This document shows positions 52,197-61,619 of a DNA stretch of 64,000 nucleotides, one piece after another (the stretch's first letter is position 1; each line of letters begins with the position of its first letter). The stretch is from Bacillota bacterium. GTDB lineage: Bacteria > Bacillota > Bacilli > Alicyclobacillales > SLC66. Under the pieces are notes generated by a model. The model saw only the letters and a list, made by a program, of their open reading frames with translations, was not told the DNA's origin and ran no database searches. The stretch is taken from contig JAKACV010000001.1 of assembly GCA_021821085.1 (NCBI GenBank), forward strand, positions 26,630 to 90,629. The letters run 5' to 3'. Both the position numbers and the translations under genes were made by a program.

Positions 52197-53762
52197 GTGT
52201 CAAGAGGAGGAATACAGATGGCCATCTATCCGACAGGTCTGCATACTGTCGCCCTATATTTACGAAAATCTCGTGCGGATCTTGAGTCCGAGAAACGTGG
52301 AGAAGGGGAGACTCTCTCAAAACACAAACGCGCCCTCTATGCCCTCGCAGCAAAATACGACTATGTCATTAGCGATATTTATGAGGAAATTGTTTCAGGC
52401 GAACGGATCATCGATCGACCCGCGATGCAACGTCTCTTACAGACGGTCGAACTAGCACGCTATCAAGCCGTTTTATGCATGGACGTAGATCGACTAGGTC
52501 GAGGCAATATGATCGATCAAGGCATCATTCAAGATATCTTCAAACAATCGCGAACGCTCATCATTACGCCACGCAAAGTCTATGATTTACAAGATGATAT
52601 GGATGAAGAATGGAGCGAATTTGAAGCGTTTATGGCACGCCGCGAGTTAAAGATGATCACGCGCAGAATGCAGCGTGGTCGCCGTCAAAGCGCTCTTGAA
52701 GGCAAGAGTATCAGCCGCAAACCACCTTATGGCTATCTTCGCGATCATACGCTCCATCTTCACCCCAACCCTACCACCGCTCCGATTGTCAAGATGATCT
52801 TTGCACTCGCAGCACAAGGCCACGGTGCAAAACGCATCAGCACTCATCTTACAAAACTCGGAATCAAATCCCCAAGTGGAAAGGATTATTGGGATCGCTC
52901 CACGATCGATTCCATCTTAAAAAATCCAGTCTATCAGGGACATATTCGTTGGGGACATTACCGCTACCAAAAAACGACAAATGGCAAAACAGGGTATACT
53001 CGATCGCTCGCAGAAGAGCAGACAACGGTGATGAAATATCATGCGCATGAACCACTCGTTGATCACGCGCATGTTGCAAAATATCTCGCTCATGTGAGCC
53101 ATCATCCAAGCGTCCCATCCAATAAAACCTTGGCAAATCCCTTGGCCGGACTCATCACATGTGTAAGATGCGGCCGGGCCATGCTGCGCAAAAAGACGTA
53201 CAATCGGCCACATCATCGTTTAGTCTGCACGACTCCTAGCTGTCTGACAAAAGGAACACATTTTGAATATGTCGAGCGATCTATCACCCAAACCTTACAA
53301 TCCGTGTTGGCTGGCATCCATTTGCAGCCCGAAAGGCTACAAAAAGCCCTCGCGGTCAGTCAACCTAAGCCAGACTGGGTCGAACACCAGATTGCACAAT
53401 TACAAGCATCAATCTCACAAAACGAAAAGCAATTGGCTCATTTACACGACATACTCGAGCAGGGGATATACAACATTGCGACATTTGACGCGCGGCGAAA
53501 TTTGCTTTTACAACGGCTGCAAGATCTTGATCATGAAGTACAAAAGGCACGACACGAGGCAACTCACAAAGCGCATACTTTGCCTATCCCACACGTTGTG
53601 CACACCACTGCACTCAGTCCATGGGACTTATATCAAAACGCATCCACCAACGAACTGAAAAATGAACTGTTAAAGCTTTTCATCCTTCGCATCACGTATC
53701 GTAGAGAAAAAGAATGGACACAACCCGATCACTTTGAATTACACATTTCTCTGCGCTTTTGA
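52197..53762 (+). CDS. large serine recombinase (SpoIVCA/SprA-type site-specific recombinase)
   Basis: Catalytic N-terminus VALYLRKSRAD, DVDRLGRGN, recombinase domain (PPYGYL...ISTHLTKLGIKSPSG...WDRSTIDSILKNPVYQG), zinc ribbon (CVRCGRAML...CTTPSC), C-terminal coiled coil. Likely start MAIYPTG at 52218. Confidence 0.96.
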   Translation: MSRGGIQMAIYPTGLHTVALYLRKSRADLESEKRGEGETLSKHKRALYALAAKYDYVISDIYEEIVSGERIIDRPAMQRLLQTVELARYQAVLCMDVDRLGRGNMIDQGIIQDIFKQSRTLIITPRKVYDLQDDMDEEWSEFEAFMARRELKMITRRMQRGRRQSALEGKSISRKPPYGYLRDHTLHLHPNPTTAPIVKMIFALAAQGHGAKRISTHLTKLGIKSPSGKDYWDRSTIDSILKNPVYQGHIRWGHYRYQKTTNGKTGYTRSLAEEQTTVMKYHAHEPLVDHAHVAKYLAHVSHHPSVPSNKTLANPLAGLITCVRCGRAMLRKKTYNRPHHRLVCTTPSCLTKGTHFEYVERSITQTLQSVLAGIHLQPERLQKALAVSQPKPDWVEHQIAQLQASISQNEKQLAHLHDILEQGIYNIATFDARRNLLLQRLQDLDHEVQKARHEATHKAHTLPIPHVVHTTALSPWDLYQNASTNELKNELLKLFILRITYRREKEWTQPDHFELHISLRF

Positions 53763-53783
53763 CGCCCGTTGTGGGCAACCTGC

Positions 53784-54806
53784 TTAGCTGTATTGATTAA
53801 TCTCACCATACCCAAAGACGTTACACACATCCATGAGCTCTGTGACCAATTTGACACAACGCTCATTGTCAGAGGATAAATTGTCTCCATCCGAGAAATG
53901 AAAAGGATAGATATTGTACAATTGCGGCGAGTAGCGAGCATCGATCAGATTTAGCGCAAGCTGATAGGCTGACGAGCAGATCGTTCCGCCGCTTTCACCT
54001 TTTGTAAAAAACTCGTGTTCAGTGACGAGTTTCGCTTCTGTATGGTGTGCAATGAATTCAATGCCCACATGTTCATACTTAGTACGCAAAAAGCGCACCA
54101 TCCAGAAGTAAAATGTCCGAGCGATATACTTCTCAAATGTGCCCATGGATCCAGATGTGTCCATCATCGCGATCACGACCGCTTGCGACCGCGGCACCTG
54201 CACATCATCCCATGTTTTATAGCGCAAATCCTCCGGAGTAATCGGATGCAAACTGGGATGCCCCAATCGCGCATTACGTTTTAGCGTTTCAAGGATCGTT
54301 CGCTTTTTATCGATATTGCTCTGTAGCCCCTTCTTCCTTATGTCGCGAAATTCAACATCTTCGACAACCAGTTGATCTTGAGATTTTTGTACAAGATAAG
54401 GAAGTTCTAGTTCCGCAAACAACACTTCTTGAATCTCATCGACAGAAACCTCCGCCTCATAATAATCGACGCCCGGTTGATCTCCCGCACCCTCACCTTG
54501 CCCTGGACCTTTGGGGTTCCCTGGCTGTGGGTCACGTGCAATCACATCGCCTACCGCCGCATCACCGTCACCTTGACCTGCTTGTTGACTTTTATTGTAA
54601 TTAAAGCGAAACCGATATTCATCGAGCGAACGAATGGGGACTTTCACAATCTGCCTGCCATCTGTCATAATGATGCTCTCTTCACTCACGAGATCAGGTA
54701 GATTATTGCGGATGGCCTCTTTCACCTTTTGTTTATGCCGCGCTTGATCCTGCTGTCCCTTGCGGTGAAGGGACCAGTCGTCTTGACTTAGTGTAAATAC
54801 TCCCAT
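53784..54806 (-). CDS. yhbH: 5' portion of yhbH (DUF444, vWA-like), truncated two codons inside the intervening element
   Basis: [32 protein letters not shown]..., vWA-like [18 protein letters not shown], ending [14 protein letters not shown] 54806 after AAGAGGTGA. Confidence 0.95.
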   Translation of the reverse strand: MGVFTLSQDDWSLHRKGQQDQARHKQKVKEAIRNNLPDLVSEESIIMTDGRQIVKVPIRSLDEYRFRFNYNKSQQAGQGDGDAAVGDVIARDPQPGNPKGPGQGEGAGDQPGVDYYEAEVSVDEIQEVLFAELELPYLVQKSQDQLVVEDVEFRDIRKKGLQSNIDKKRTILETLKRNARLGHPSLHPITPEDLRYKTWDDVQVPRSQAVVIAMMDTSGSMGTFEKYIARTFYFWMVRFLRTKYEHVGIEFIAHHTEAKLVTEHEFFTKGESGGTICSSAYQLALNLIDARYSPQLYNIYPFHFSDGDNLSSDNERCVKLVTELMDVCNVFGYGEINQYS

Positions 54807-54953
54807 GTCTCTCACCTCTTCGGATAGTTGCGTAAGGCAATTGGTAGAGATACGAGCAGGGCGTGAGTCATTCGACACACACCCTGCATTGCCATCCACC
54901 TAACACTTCATAATCCATAGCCAATTTCCGATCAGCTATCGGATTCATTACAC

Positions 54954-56852
54954 TTAGCGATTGAGCAAACTGCCCGTATACTGTAACAATTCATTGGAGC
55001 ATGAAGCACAATAGCCATGCTCCTCCATCAAACGACGACTGACTTCATTTATTTTCTTTAATTGGTTAGAATCTGGTGTTTTTGTCGATGTTGTAATTTT
55101 TACAACATCTTTTAGATCATCAAATAATTTCTTCTCAATCGCTTCGCGCAGCCGTTCATGTGAATGATAATCAAATCGTTTCCCGCGTCTCGCATAGGTC
55201 GAAATGCGAATTAAGATCTCCTCGCGAAATGCACGTTTTGCATTTTCTGAAATGCCAATTTGCTCCTCAATCGAACGCATTAACTTTTCATCTGGATCCA
55301 TCTCTTCGCCTGTGATCGGATCTCTCATTCGTTGCCAATTACAGTACGCTTCGACATTATCCAGATAATTTTCAAGCAACGTTTTAGCCGACTCTTCATA
55401 CGAATACACGAATGCCTTCTGAACTTCTTTTTTAGCCATATCATCGTACTCTTTACGTGCAATAGCTATAAAATTCAGTAATTTCCCACGATCCTCCTTA
55501 CTTATCGAAGCGTGCTGATCGAGTCCTTCTTTAATTGCACGCAACACATCCAGCGCATTGATACAACTCGTATCCCGTCTAATCAAAGCGCTCGAAATGC
55601 GATTAATCACATAGCGCGGATCGATACCTGACATCCCTTCATCAGGTGCTTCTATTCGCAACTCCTCAATGTCTTTATCTTTGAACCCTTCCACACTACG
55701 TCCATCGTACAAATACAACTTCTTCAACAAATCCATACCCTGCTTTTTGGATTCCTTTAGTCTTGTGAGTACTGAGAAAATGGAAGCGGTCATCAATGCA
55801 TGCGGGGCGATGTGGACATCTCGCAAGTCACTCTGTTGCACCAATTTGCCATAAATTTTCACTTCGTCAGTAACACGTAGATTGTACGGAATTGGCATCA
55901 CAATCATCCGCGATTGAAGTGCCTCATTGCGCTTATTTCCAACGAATGTCCGATATTCCGTCTCGTTCGTATGCGCAATCACCATCTCATCAGCTGAAAT
56001 CAGCGCAAAACGTCCGGCCTTAAAGTTGCCCTCTTGTGTCAATGAAAGCAAATGCCATAAAAATTTTTCGTCACATTTCAACATTTCTTGAAATTCCATC
56101 AGACCTCTATTCGCTTTATTTAACTCTCCATCAAAACGATATGCACGCGGATCACTCTCTGATCCATATTCCGAAATTGTGGAAAAATCAATGCTCCCTG
56201 TCAGATCTGCGATGTCCTGGGATTTTGGATCAGACGGGCTGAATGTGCCTATGCCAACGCGCTCATCCTCTGACAATAAAATGCGTTCAATCGGCACCTG
56301 TTCAATGTGTCCCCCGAATTCTGATTCCAGTCTCATGCGGCAACTTGGGCACAAATTCCCTTCAATCCGAACGCCAAATTCATTTTCGAAATCAGAACGT
56401 AATTCGGCAGGAATGAGATGCAGTGGTTCTTCGTGCATAGGACACCCTTTAATGCCGTACAGCGCCCCTTCCAGTGTACGTGAATAACGCTCTAACCCGC
56501 GCTTTAGCATCGTAACAATCGTCGATTTCCCACCACTGACAGGTCCCATAAGAAGCAGAATACGTTTGCGCACATCGAGGCGTTTTGCCGCCGAATGAAA
56601 GTATTCTTCGACCAGACGCTCTAAAGAAAGATCGAGACCGAATATTTCATCGGAGAAAAATAGATATCTCTTATGTCCATGATCATCAACATTTACACCG
56701 GTAGATTCGATCATTCGATAGATACGTGAATGGGCAGATTCAGCAATGATTGGCTGTTTACGCACCAACTCCATGTAATCCAAAAATTTCCCTTCCCAAG
56801 TTAACTCTTTTTCCCTTGCACGATATGCGGCCAATCGGTTCAGAATATCCAC
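54954..56852 (-). CDS. prkA: PrkA family serine protein kinase/AAA protein
   Basis: GPVSGGKSTIVTMLKRGLERYSRTLEGALYGIKGCPMHEEPLHLIP, ISADEMVIAHTNETEYRTF, C-terminal PrkA domain. Confidence 0.96.
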   Translation of the reverse strand: MDILNRLAAYRAREKELTWEGKFLDYMELVRKQPIIAESAHSRIYRMIESTGVNVDDHGHKRYLFFSDEIFGLDLSLERLVEEYFHSAAKRLDVRKRILLLMGPVSGGKSTIVTMLKRGLERYSRTLEGALYGIKGCPMHEEPLHLIPAELRSDFENEFGVRIEGNLCPSCRMRLESEFGGHIEQVPIERILLSEDERVGIGTFSPSDPKSQDIADLTGSIDFSTISEYGSESDPRAYRFDGELNKANRGLMEFQEMLKCDEKFLWHLLSLTQEGNFKAGRFALISADEMVIAHTNETEYRTFVGNKRNEALQSRMIVMPIPYNLRVTDEVKIYGKLVQQSDLRDVHIAPHALMTASIFSVLTRLKESKKQGMDLLKKLYLYDGRSVEGFKDKDIEELRIEAPDEGMSGIDPRYVINRISSALIRRDTSCINALDVLRAIKEGLDQHASISKEDRGKLLNFIAIARKEYDDMAKKEVQKAFVYSYEESAKTLLENYLDNVEAYCNWQRMRDPITGEEMDPDEKLMRSIEEQIGISENAKRAFREEILIRISTYARRGKRFDYHSHERLREAIEKKLFDDLKDVVKITTSTKTPDSNQLKKINEVSRRLMEEHGYCASCSNELLQYTGSLLNR

Positions 56853-57088
56853 ACGTCTTCCTCCTTTTCCGAGGCATCGACCAATAGGTGCCGATTTCCT
56901 AAAATCCAGTGTTAAGTGTGATCCACAAAGAACGAGCTACACGGCCGAATACGAGAAGACACATAAGCGAAGCAATCTACGCTGTAGTGTGTTACTATGC
57001 TTATGCGATGGTCAAGCTGTGGTTGCTCTAAAAGTTTATGAGCATATTCATACACTCGCAACCTCTACAAAAAGGCAGGTGTCCACGT

Positions 57089-57748
57089 ATGACTTCATCG
57101 AAAACCCGAATGATTTTCGAGGCAGCCATCGACATTTTTTCCGAACGCGGCTTCGAGAAAGCAACCATGGACGAAATAGCCGCCAAAGCCAATGTGGCTA
57201 AAGGAACGATCTATTACCATTTCAAGAGTAAAGAAGAGTTATTTGTGTTTTTGGTCGAAGAGGGAACTGAGTTGCTTCGCGAGCACGTTCTAGCTAAGTT
57301 GTCAGAACAAATGACAGCAACCGACAAAATGCGAACTATTATTCACGAACAGCTAACCTTCTTTAAAGATTATAAGGATTTTTGCATTATTATTCTTCGG
57401 GAAGCCTGGGGAGAAGAACAAAGACAGAGACAATTTCGAAGAATGCTGGTCCATTACGTTCATTCGATCGAAGACGTCGTACTTGCGGGAATTCACTCGG
57501 GGGAATTTGCAGAAACGGACAGTTCAACCGCAGCTTGGTCCATTTTCGGTGGACTTAGCATTACGGCACTCAACCACTTATTTGCTGATCCCACCTTTGA
57601 TTTGCCCACTCTCGGCCCTTTTTTTGAAGATCTACTCATGCGTGGACTTACACATCGCGATTCTTGTGCGGTCCAACCAGAAATCCCGCACGAAGATGGC
57701 GTCGCGCCACCTCCGTCACGTGAGGCCAGGAAATTGGAGTTGCCGTAG
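57089..57748 (+). CDS. TetR/AcrR family transcriptional regulator
   Basis: RMIFEAAIDIFSERGFEKATMDEIAAKANVAKGTIYYHFKSKEELF. Start at MTSSKTR. Confidence 0.93.
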   Translation: MTSSKTRMIFEAAIDIFSERGFEKATMDEIAAKANVAKGTIYYHFKSKEELFVFLVEEGTELLREHVLAKLSEQMTATDKMRTIIHEQLTFFKDYKDFCIIILREAWGEEQRQRQFRRMLVHYVHSIEDVVLAGIHSGEFAETDSSTAAWSIFGGLSITALNHLFADPTFDLPTLGPFFEDLLMRGLTHRDSCAVQPEIPHEDGVAPPPSREARKLELP

Positions 57749-58189
57749 TGCTTCATAAAGCGCGATGGCCACTGTATTAGATAAATTCAACGAACGCATG
57801 GCTTGTCCCATCGGCAAACGCAAGCAAGAAGAGGCATGTGCTTCATGGACAAAGGCCGGTAAGCCAGTAGTCTCCTTTCCAAACACAAGATAATCATCTG
57901 ACTGATAGGTGACATCTACATAGTGACATTCAGCGAATTTTGTAAAAAAATACATATTCGAGCCTGCATGTTCCGCTTCGTCGATCACCTCTTGCAAGTG
58001 ATCGTGCATTCGAGTATCCACCATATGCCAATAATCAAGACCAGCTCTACGTAAAGAACTATCGTCAATCTTAAATCCAAGCGGCTGCACCAGGTGTAAA
58101 ACTGTTCCTGTTGCAGCGCACGTTCGAGCAATATTTCCCGTGTTAGGTGGGATTTGAGGTTCGAATAAAACAATATGCATACTCTTCAC
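57716..58189 (-). CDS. trmL: tRNA (cytidine(34)-2'-O)-methyltransferase
   Basis: MHIVLFEPQIPPNTGNIARTCAATG, FGKETTGLP, RSLNLSNTVAIALYEALRQL. Confidence 0.95.
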   Translation of the reverse strand: MKSMHIVLFEPQIPPNTGNIARTCAATGTVLHLVQPLGFKIDDSSLRRAGLDYWHMVDTRMHDHLQEVIDEAEHAGSNMYFFTKFAECHYVDVTYQSDDYLVFGKETTGLPAFVHEAHASSCLRLPMGQAMRSLNLSNTVAIALYEALRQLQFPGLT

Positions 58190-58200
58190 TTCCTAACTAT

Positions 58201-59145
58201 CTACTCATTCAGATGCAAAAATAGATATCGCGTTCGTTCCGTCCAAGCATGACTATCTTCATAGGAATAGTGACGCATCCGACTATTCACCGTATGCGCA
58301 TTGACGAGCGGATCTCCATTGCCATCAAACGCTGTAACGACTGCCATGTGGTGATACATACCTGATCCATCCCAATCATACCCGATTAGATCTCCGATTT
58401 GCAGTTGCCGTGGGTCATCTACCACATCAGCATGTACAAATTGTGACGAATTACGCAAGAAATGCACTAGGGAATGAGATACAGCCCAGGAATAACTCCA
58501 ATTCACTTTATCCTCATGGTGAAACCACCAGCCAGACTCTCTTTTCCCTGTAAAATGCATGGGAACATTGCCTGCACGCAAGACCTGAGACACAAAATTA
58601 GTACAATCCTCAGCGAATGCCAGATAGTCAGGATTTGTACGATCCCACCAAAGTTCCGCGTACCGATAAGCTAACATGCGCTGATACGGAGCCGGCGGCC
58701 TTTTCGAGCGCTGCATGTCCGACCAAAGATCCGTTCTTTCGTGACGATCCTTCACATGAGAAGACGACCATTCCGCACGATGGCGATGTGCCACTAGTCG
58801 AGGTGTTATATCCTCGGTTTGCCATATCAGAACATGATCAATCACACGTTGTTCATGTTCTAGCACACCGCGCAATTCGTACACGAAACGGATCGATTCG
58901 CGTGCAATGATCTCATACTGAACATTCTTTTCGTCTGTCACTGGCTTCATTCGCAATTGTACATCCGTAATCGTCTTCTTATCTACTGCATTGCGTTTAG
59001 AAAAAAGCTGATAGCGTCGATCCATCTCGGCCACAACAGGCTGAATCCCATGAATCGTGTACAATGATTCATAATCTCGAGCAACCCATCCTTGATTCCT
59101 TCGAAAAAACCAATCTCTTGTAGCCTGAATGATTTTTTCCGTCAT
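58201..59145 (-). CDS. amidase domain-containing protein (Amidase_6-like, NlpC/P60-related fold)
   Basis: YRYAELWWDRTNPDYLAFAEDCTNFVSQVLRAGNVPM, GDLIGYDWDGSGMYHHMAVVTA, PLVNAHTVNSR. Confidence 0.88.
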   Translation of the reverse strand: MTEKIIQATRDWFFRRNQGWVARDYESLYTIHGIQPVVAEMDRRYQLFSKRNAVDKKTITDVQLRMKPVTDEKNVQYEIIARESIRFVYELRGVLEHEQRVIDHVLIWQTEDITPRLVAHRHRAEWSSSHVKDRHERTDLWSDMQRSKRPPAPYQRMLAYRYAELWWDRTNPDYLAFAEDCTNFVSQVLRAGNVPMHFTGKRESGWWFHHEDKVNWSYSWAVSHSLVHFLRNSSQFVHADVVDDPRQLQIGDLIGYDWDGSGMYHHMAVVTAFDGNGDPLVNAHTVNSRMRHYSYEDSHAWTERTRYLFLHLNE

Positions 59146-59277
59146 GCCGCATACCCCCTAGTTACAACGTATGTTATAGGATGAGTACTTAGCGATGTTT
59201 GGCAAGTCCAACTTCTATGATACACTAATGAAATAATCCAAGTTGAATTGAAATCGTTTCATCCCGAGGTGACTCAG

Positions 59278-60048
59278 ATGGTCCACTTGCCCGCTAAAGA
59301 TCAATCTAATGACCGTAATACGGTTCGTGCCGTCGAGCGTGCACTGGATATTCTACTGTGCTTTGGAAACGATCGCGATCTCGGTTTAACTGAAATTGCA
59401 AGTCGGGTTTCACTCCACAAAAGCACAGTTCATCGACTCCTCGCTTCGCTTGAGGCAAAAGGTTTTGTGCAGCGACATCAACAGACAGATCGTTACCGCT
59501 TAGGGTGGGTGCTTTTGGATCTGGCAAATCAGATGTTTCAATCAGATGATCTTGTCACACGCGTTCTTCCAGAAATGACTGAACTACGCGATAAAATTGG
59601 CGAAACGATCAGTCTCTATGTCAGATCAGGCATTGAACGGATTCGCATTCAAGCGGTGGAAGGCATTCATCCCGTACGTCGCGTAGCAAATATCGGAAAA
59701 AGGTTTCCTCTCTACGTAGGTGCATCTGGAAAGGTTCTGCTTGCATTTTCAGACGACCTTGTCTTGGATGAATTGCGAACACTCGGGGCATTTCCTGAAG
59801 AACTTGACCTTTCCGAACTAAAACATCAATGTGATCATATTCGCTCTGAAGGTTATGCTGTAAGTATCGAAGAACGTGAAGTTGGCGCTGCCGCAGTAGC
59901 CACACCGATTTTTGATCGCCAACATAAGTGCGTAGCGGCACTTTCGATATCTGGGCCTGTTGATCGCTATACACCAAGTCATGTACTCCACTTTGCCAAA
60001 GCGTGCATGCAGACATCGGAGGCGATTTCACGTTATTTAGGGATTTAA
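59278..60048 (+). CDS. IclR family transcriptional regulator
   Basis: RALDILLCFGNDRDLGLTEIASRVSLHKSTVHRLLASLEAKGFV with IclR effector domain. Start MVHLPAKDQ after GAGGTGA. Confidence 0.93.
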   Translation: MVHLPAKDQSNDRNTVRAVERALDILLCFGNDRDLGLTEIASRVSLHKSTVHRLLASLEAKGFVQRHQQTDRYRLGWVLLDLANQMFQSDDLVTRVLPEMTELRDKIGETISLYVRSGIERIRIQAVEGIHPVRRVANIGKRFPLYVGASGKVLLAFSDDLVLDELRTLGAFPEELDLSELKHQCDHIRSEGYAVSIEEREVGAAAVATPIFDRQHKCVAALSISGPVDRYTPSHVLHFAKACMQTSEAISRYLGI

Positions 60049-60144
60049 CCAGATGCCTACGCACACAAGATAAGCCTTCATGAATACAATACCTCAGGAA
60101 AGCTAGGTACAATACCCTACGCTTTTTCTCTGGAGGTGAAGGCA

Positions 60145-61611
60145 ATGGATAAGCGCTCTCTTCCACCATGGATGCAGCACTTGTGGAACGAACTCACAAA
60201 ACCGCCTGCTGTTTTGCATCGTCCCACAACGCACATGCGCAAACCTCGTCAAAATCCGCAAAACGAGATGCGTGACGAGGCTGAAGACGAAGATTTTTTA
60301 TACGATAGCCCAACAGATCCTCCGTTTACCGGTAAATCAACAAAAGGAAACGTACAAGCTGCGTCCAAAGCTTCACGTAAGTATTTTGTCCCACGCAAAA
60401 CAAACACACATCGTACCATGACAAAGCCCCGTCCACGTAAAACGATGAAAACACCGAAACGTATACAGCAAATGCCCCTGACACAAGGTGTGGAGCAAGT
60501 CGGACAACCTCGTCAACAACCGATCCAAACAATGGCAGCAAAAACCGCATCTCAGCCCGAACGTACACTCCGTACAAGCCAACAGTCAAAAACAAAACCA
60601 GAGACCAAGACAGCCGAACGATATTTCGAGCAGGTTCACCACATTGAACCAACCAATGGCGTTTGGAAAATTACAGTAGCCGATAGCAGACAGTTTGCCC
60701 TCAAAGAGAGTAAGCTATCGCCAGCACGAATCACCTTTATGGCAGATGCCCTCGATGAATTGCATCGTCGTGGATTCAAACGCGTTGCGCGCATTATTCG
60801 TACGGCACGTAGTAACAAACCTTACTTGATCGATGGCGCTCATACGTACTATGTCTCTGAATGGGTTCCCGGTTTACCAGTGCAGCTAGCTTCAATGCGA
60901 CAATTGAATGCGGCAGCAAAATCACTTGCGCGATTTCATGAACGGTCTCAAAACTACGAGTCAGGTTCATTCCAGCCTCCACATGCATATCGTGTCTTTG
61001 AACATTTGCTAAATCGCAAACAGGATCTCACCCGCTTATATCAAACCATCGAACATCGTTCGGAAAAAAATTCCTTTGACGAATTGTTTCTGCACCACTT
61101 CGCAAAGGCTGACAAACAAGCGACAGATGCACTCTCTCTTTGTAAGTTGCCAGAAGTGGAATCTCACTTAAAACAAGCCATGGATAAGCCTGGACTATGC
61201 CATTTAGACGTTACACGTTCAAACCTCATTGTCCATCCTGCCGGATTTGTACAATTGATCGACTTTGATACCATGACGTTTGGTCCGCGCGCAGTGGACT
61301 TAGCCCATTTACTCCGCCGCGCCATGCAAGCCCAAGGTACATGGTCAAATGAGATTGCACTCGTCCCACTGATTGCCTACAATCGCGTGCAACCACTCGT
61401 TCAGGGCGAGTATTTACTGCTCGAATCACTACTGACCTTTCCACATCGCTTCTGGCGCATCGCGCATACCTACTATGGCGCTTCACCTCAAAGCACAGAA
61501 TCGTATCACTTACAATTAAAAAACCTACAAGATTCACTTGCACTCGAGAACCCACGCGATGAATTTCTAAGTTCTTTTTCTCGCCAAGTCACACGTCGCA
61601 CCCATTCTTAG
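60145..61611 (+). CDS. CotS/aminoglycoside-phosphotransferase-like spore kinase with long basic N-terminal extension
   Basis: Kinase motifs GLCHLDVTRSNLIVHPAGFVQLIDFDTMTFGPRAVDLAHLL. Basic low-complexity N-terminus. ATG 60145 after GGAGGTGAAGG. Confidence 0.85.
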   Translation: MDKRSLPPWMQHLWNELTKPPAVLHRPTTHMRKPRQNPQNEMRDEAEDEDFLYDSPTDPPFTGKSTKGNVQAASKASRKYFVPRKTNTHRTMTKPRPRKTMKTPKRIQQMPLTQGVEQVGQPRQQPIQTMAAKTASQPERTLRTSQQSKTKPETKTAERYFEQVHHIEPTNGVWKITVADSRQFALKESKLSPARITFMADALDELHRRGFKRVARIIRTARSNKPYLIDGAHTYYVSEWVPGLPVQLASMRQLNAAAKSLARFHERSQNYESGSFQPPHAYRVFEHLLNRKQDLTRLYQTIEHRSEKNSFDELFLHHFAKADKQATDALSLCKLPEVESHLKQAMDKPGLCHLDVTRSNLIVHPAGFVQLIDFDTMTFGPRAVDLAHLLRRAMQAQGTWSNEIALVPLIAYNRVQPLVQGEYLLLESLLTFPHRFWRIAHTYYGASPQSTESYHLQLKNLQDSLALENPRDEFLSSFSRQVTRRTHS

Positions 61612-61619
61612 GTAGATGA

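Larger units (their letters stand above)
44923..53798. mobile_element. Skin-like intervening element in yhbH (8,866 bp between cores) encoding a large serine recombinase
   Basis: Flanked by direct 10-bp TGTATTGATT (44923-44932 and 53789-53798). Both flanks are complementary parts of one gene. Serine recombinase at one end. Confidence 0.92.

Noticed and set aside
44923-53798. Idea that the element is an intact prophage or ICE
   Set aside because: No structural, replication or conjugation genes seen. Only a recombinase plus wall-related and transport cargo within 8.9 kb.
53784-54806. Idea that yhbH is just a naturally short DUF444 protein
   Set aside because: The remaining C-terminal segment is present, in frame when joined at the identical core, and still overlaps spoVR at ATGA. 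That is too coincidental for a natural short form.
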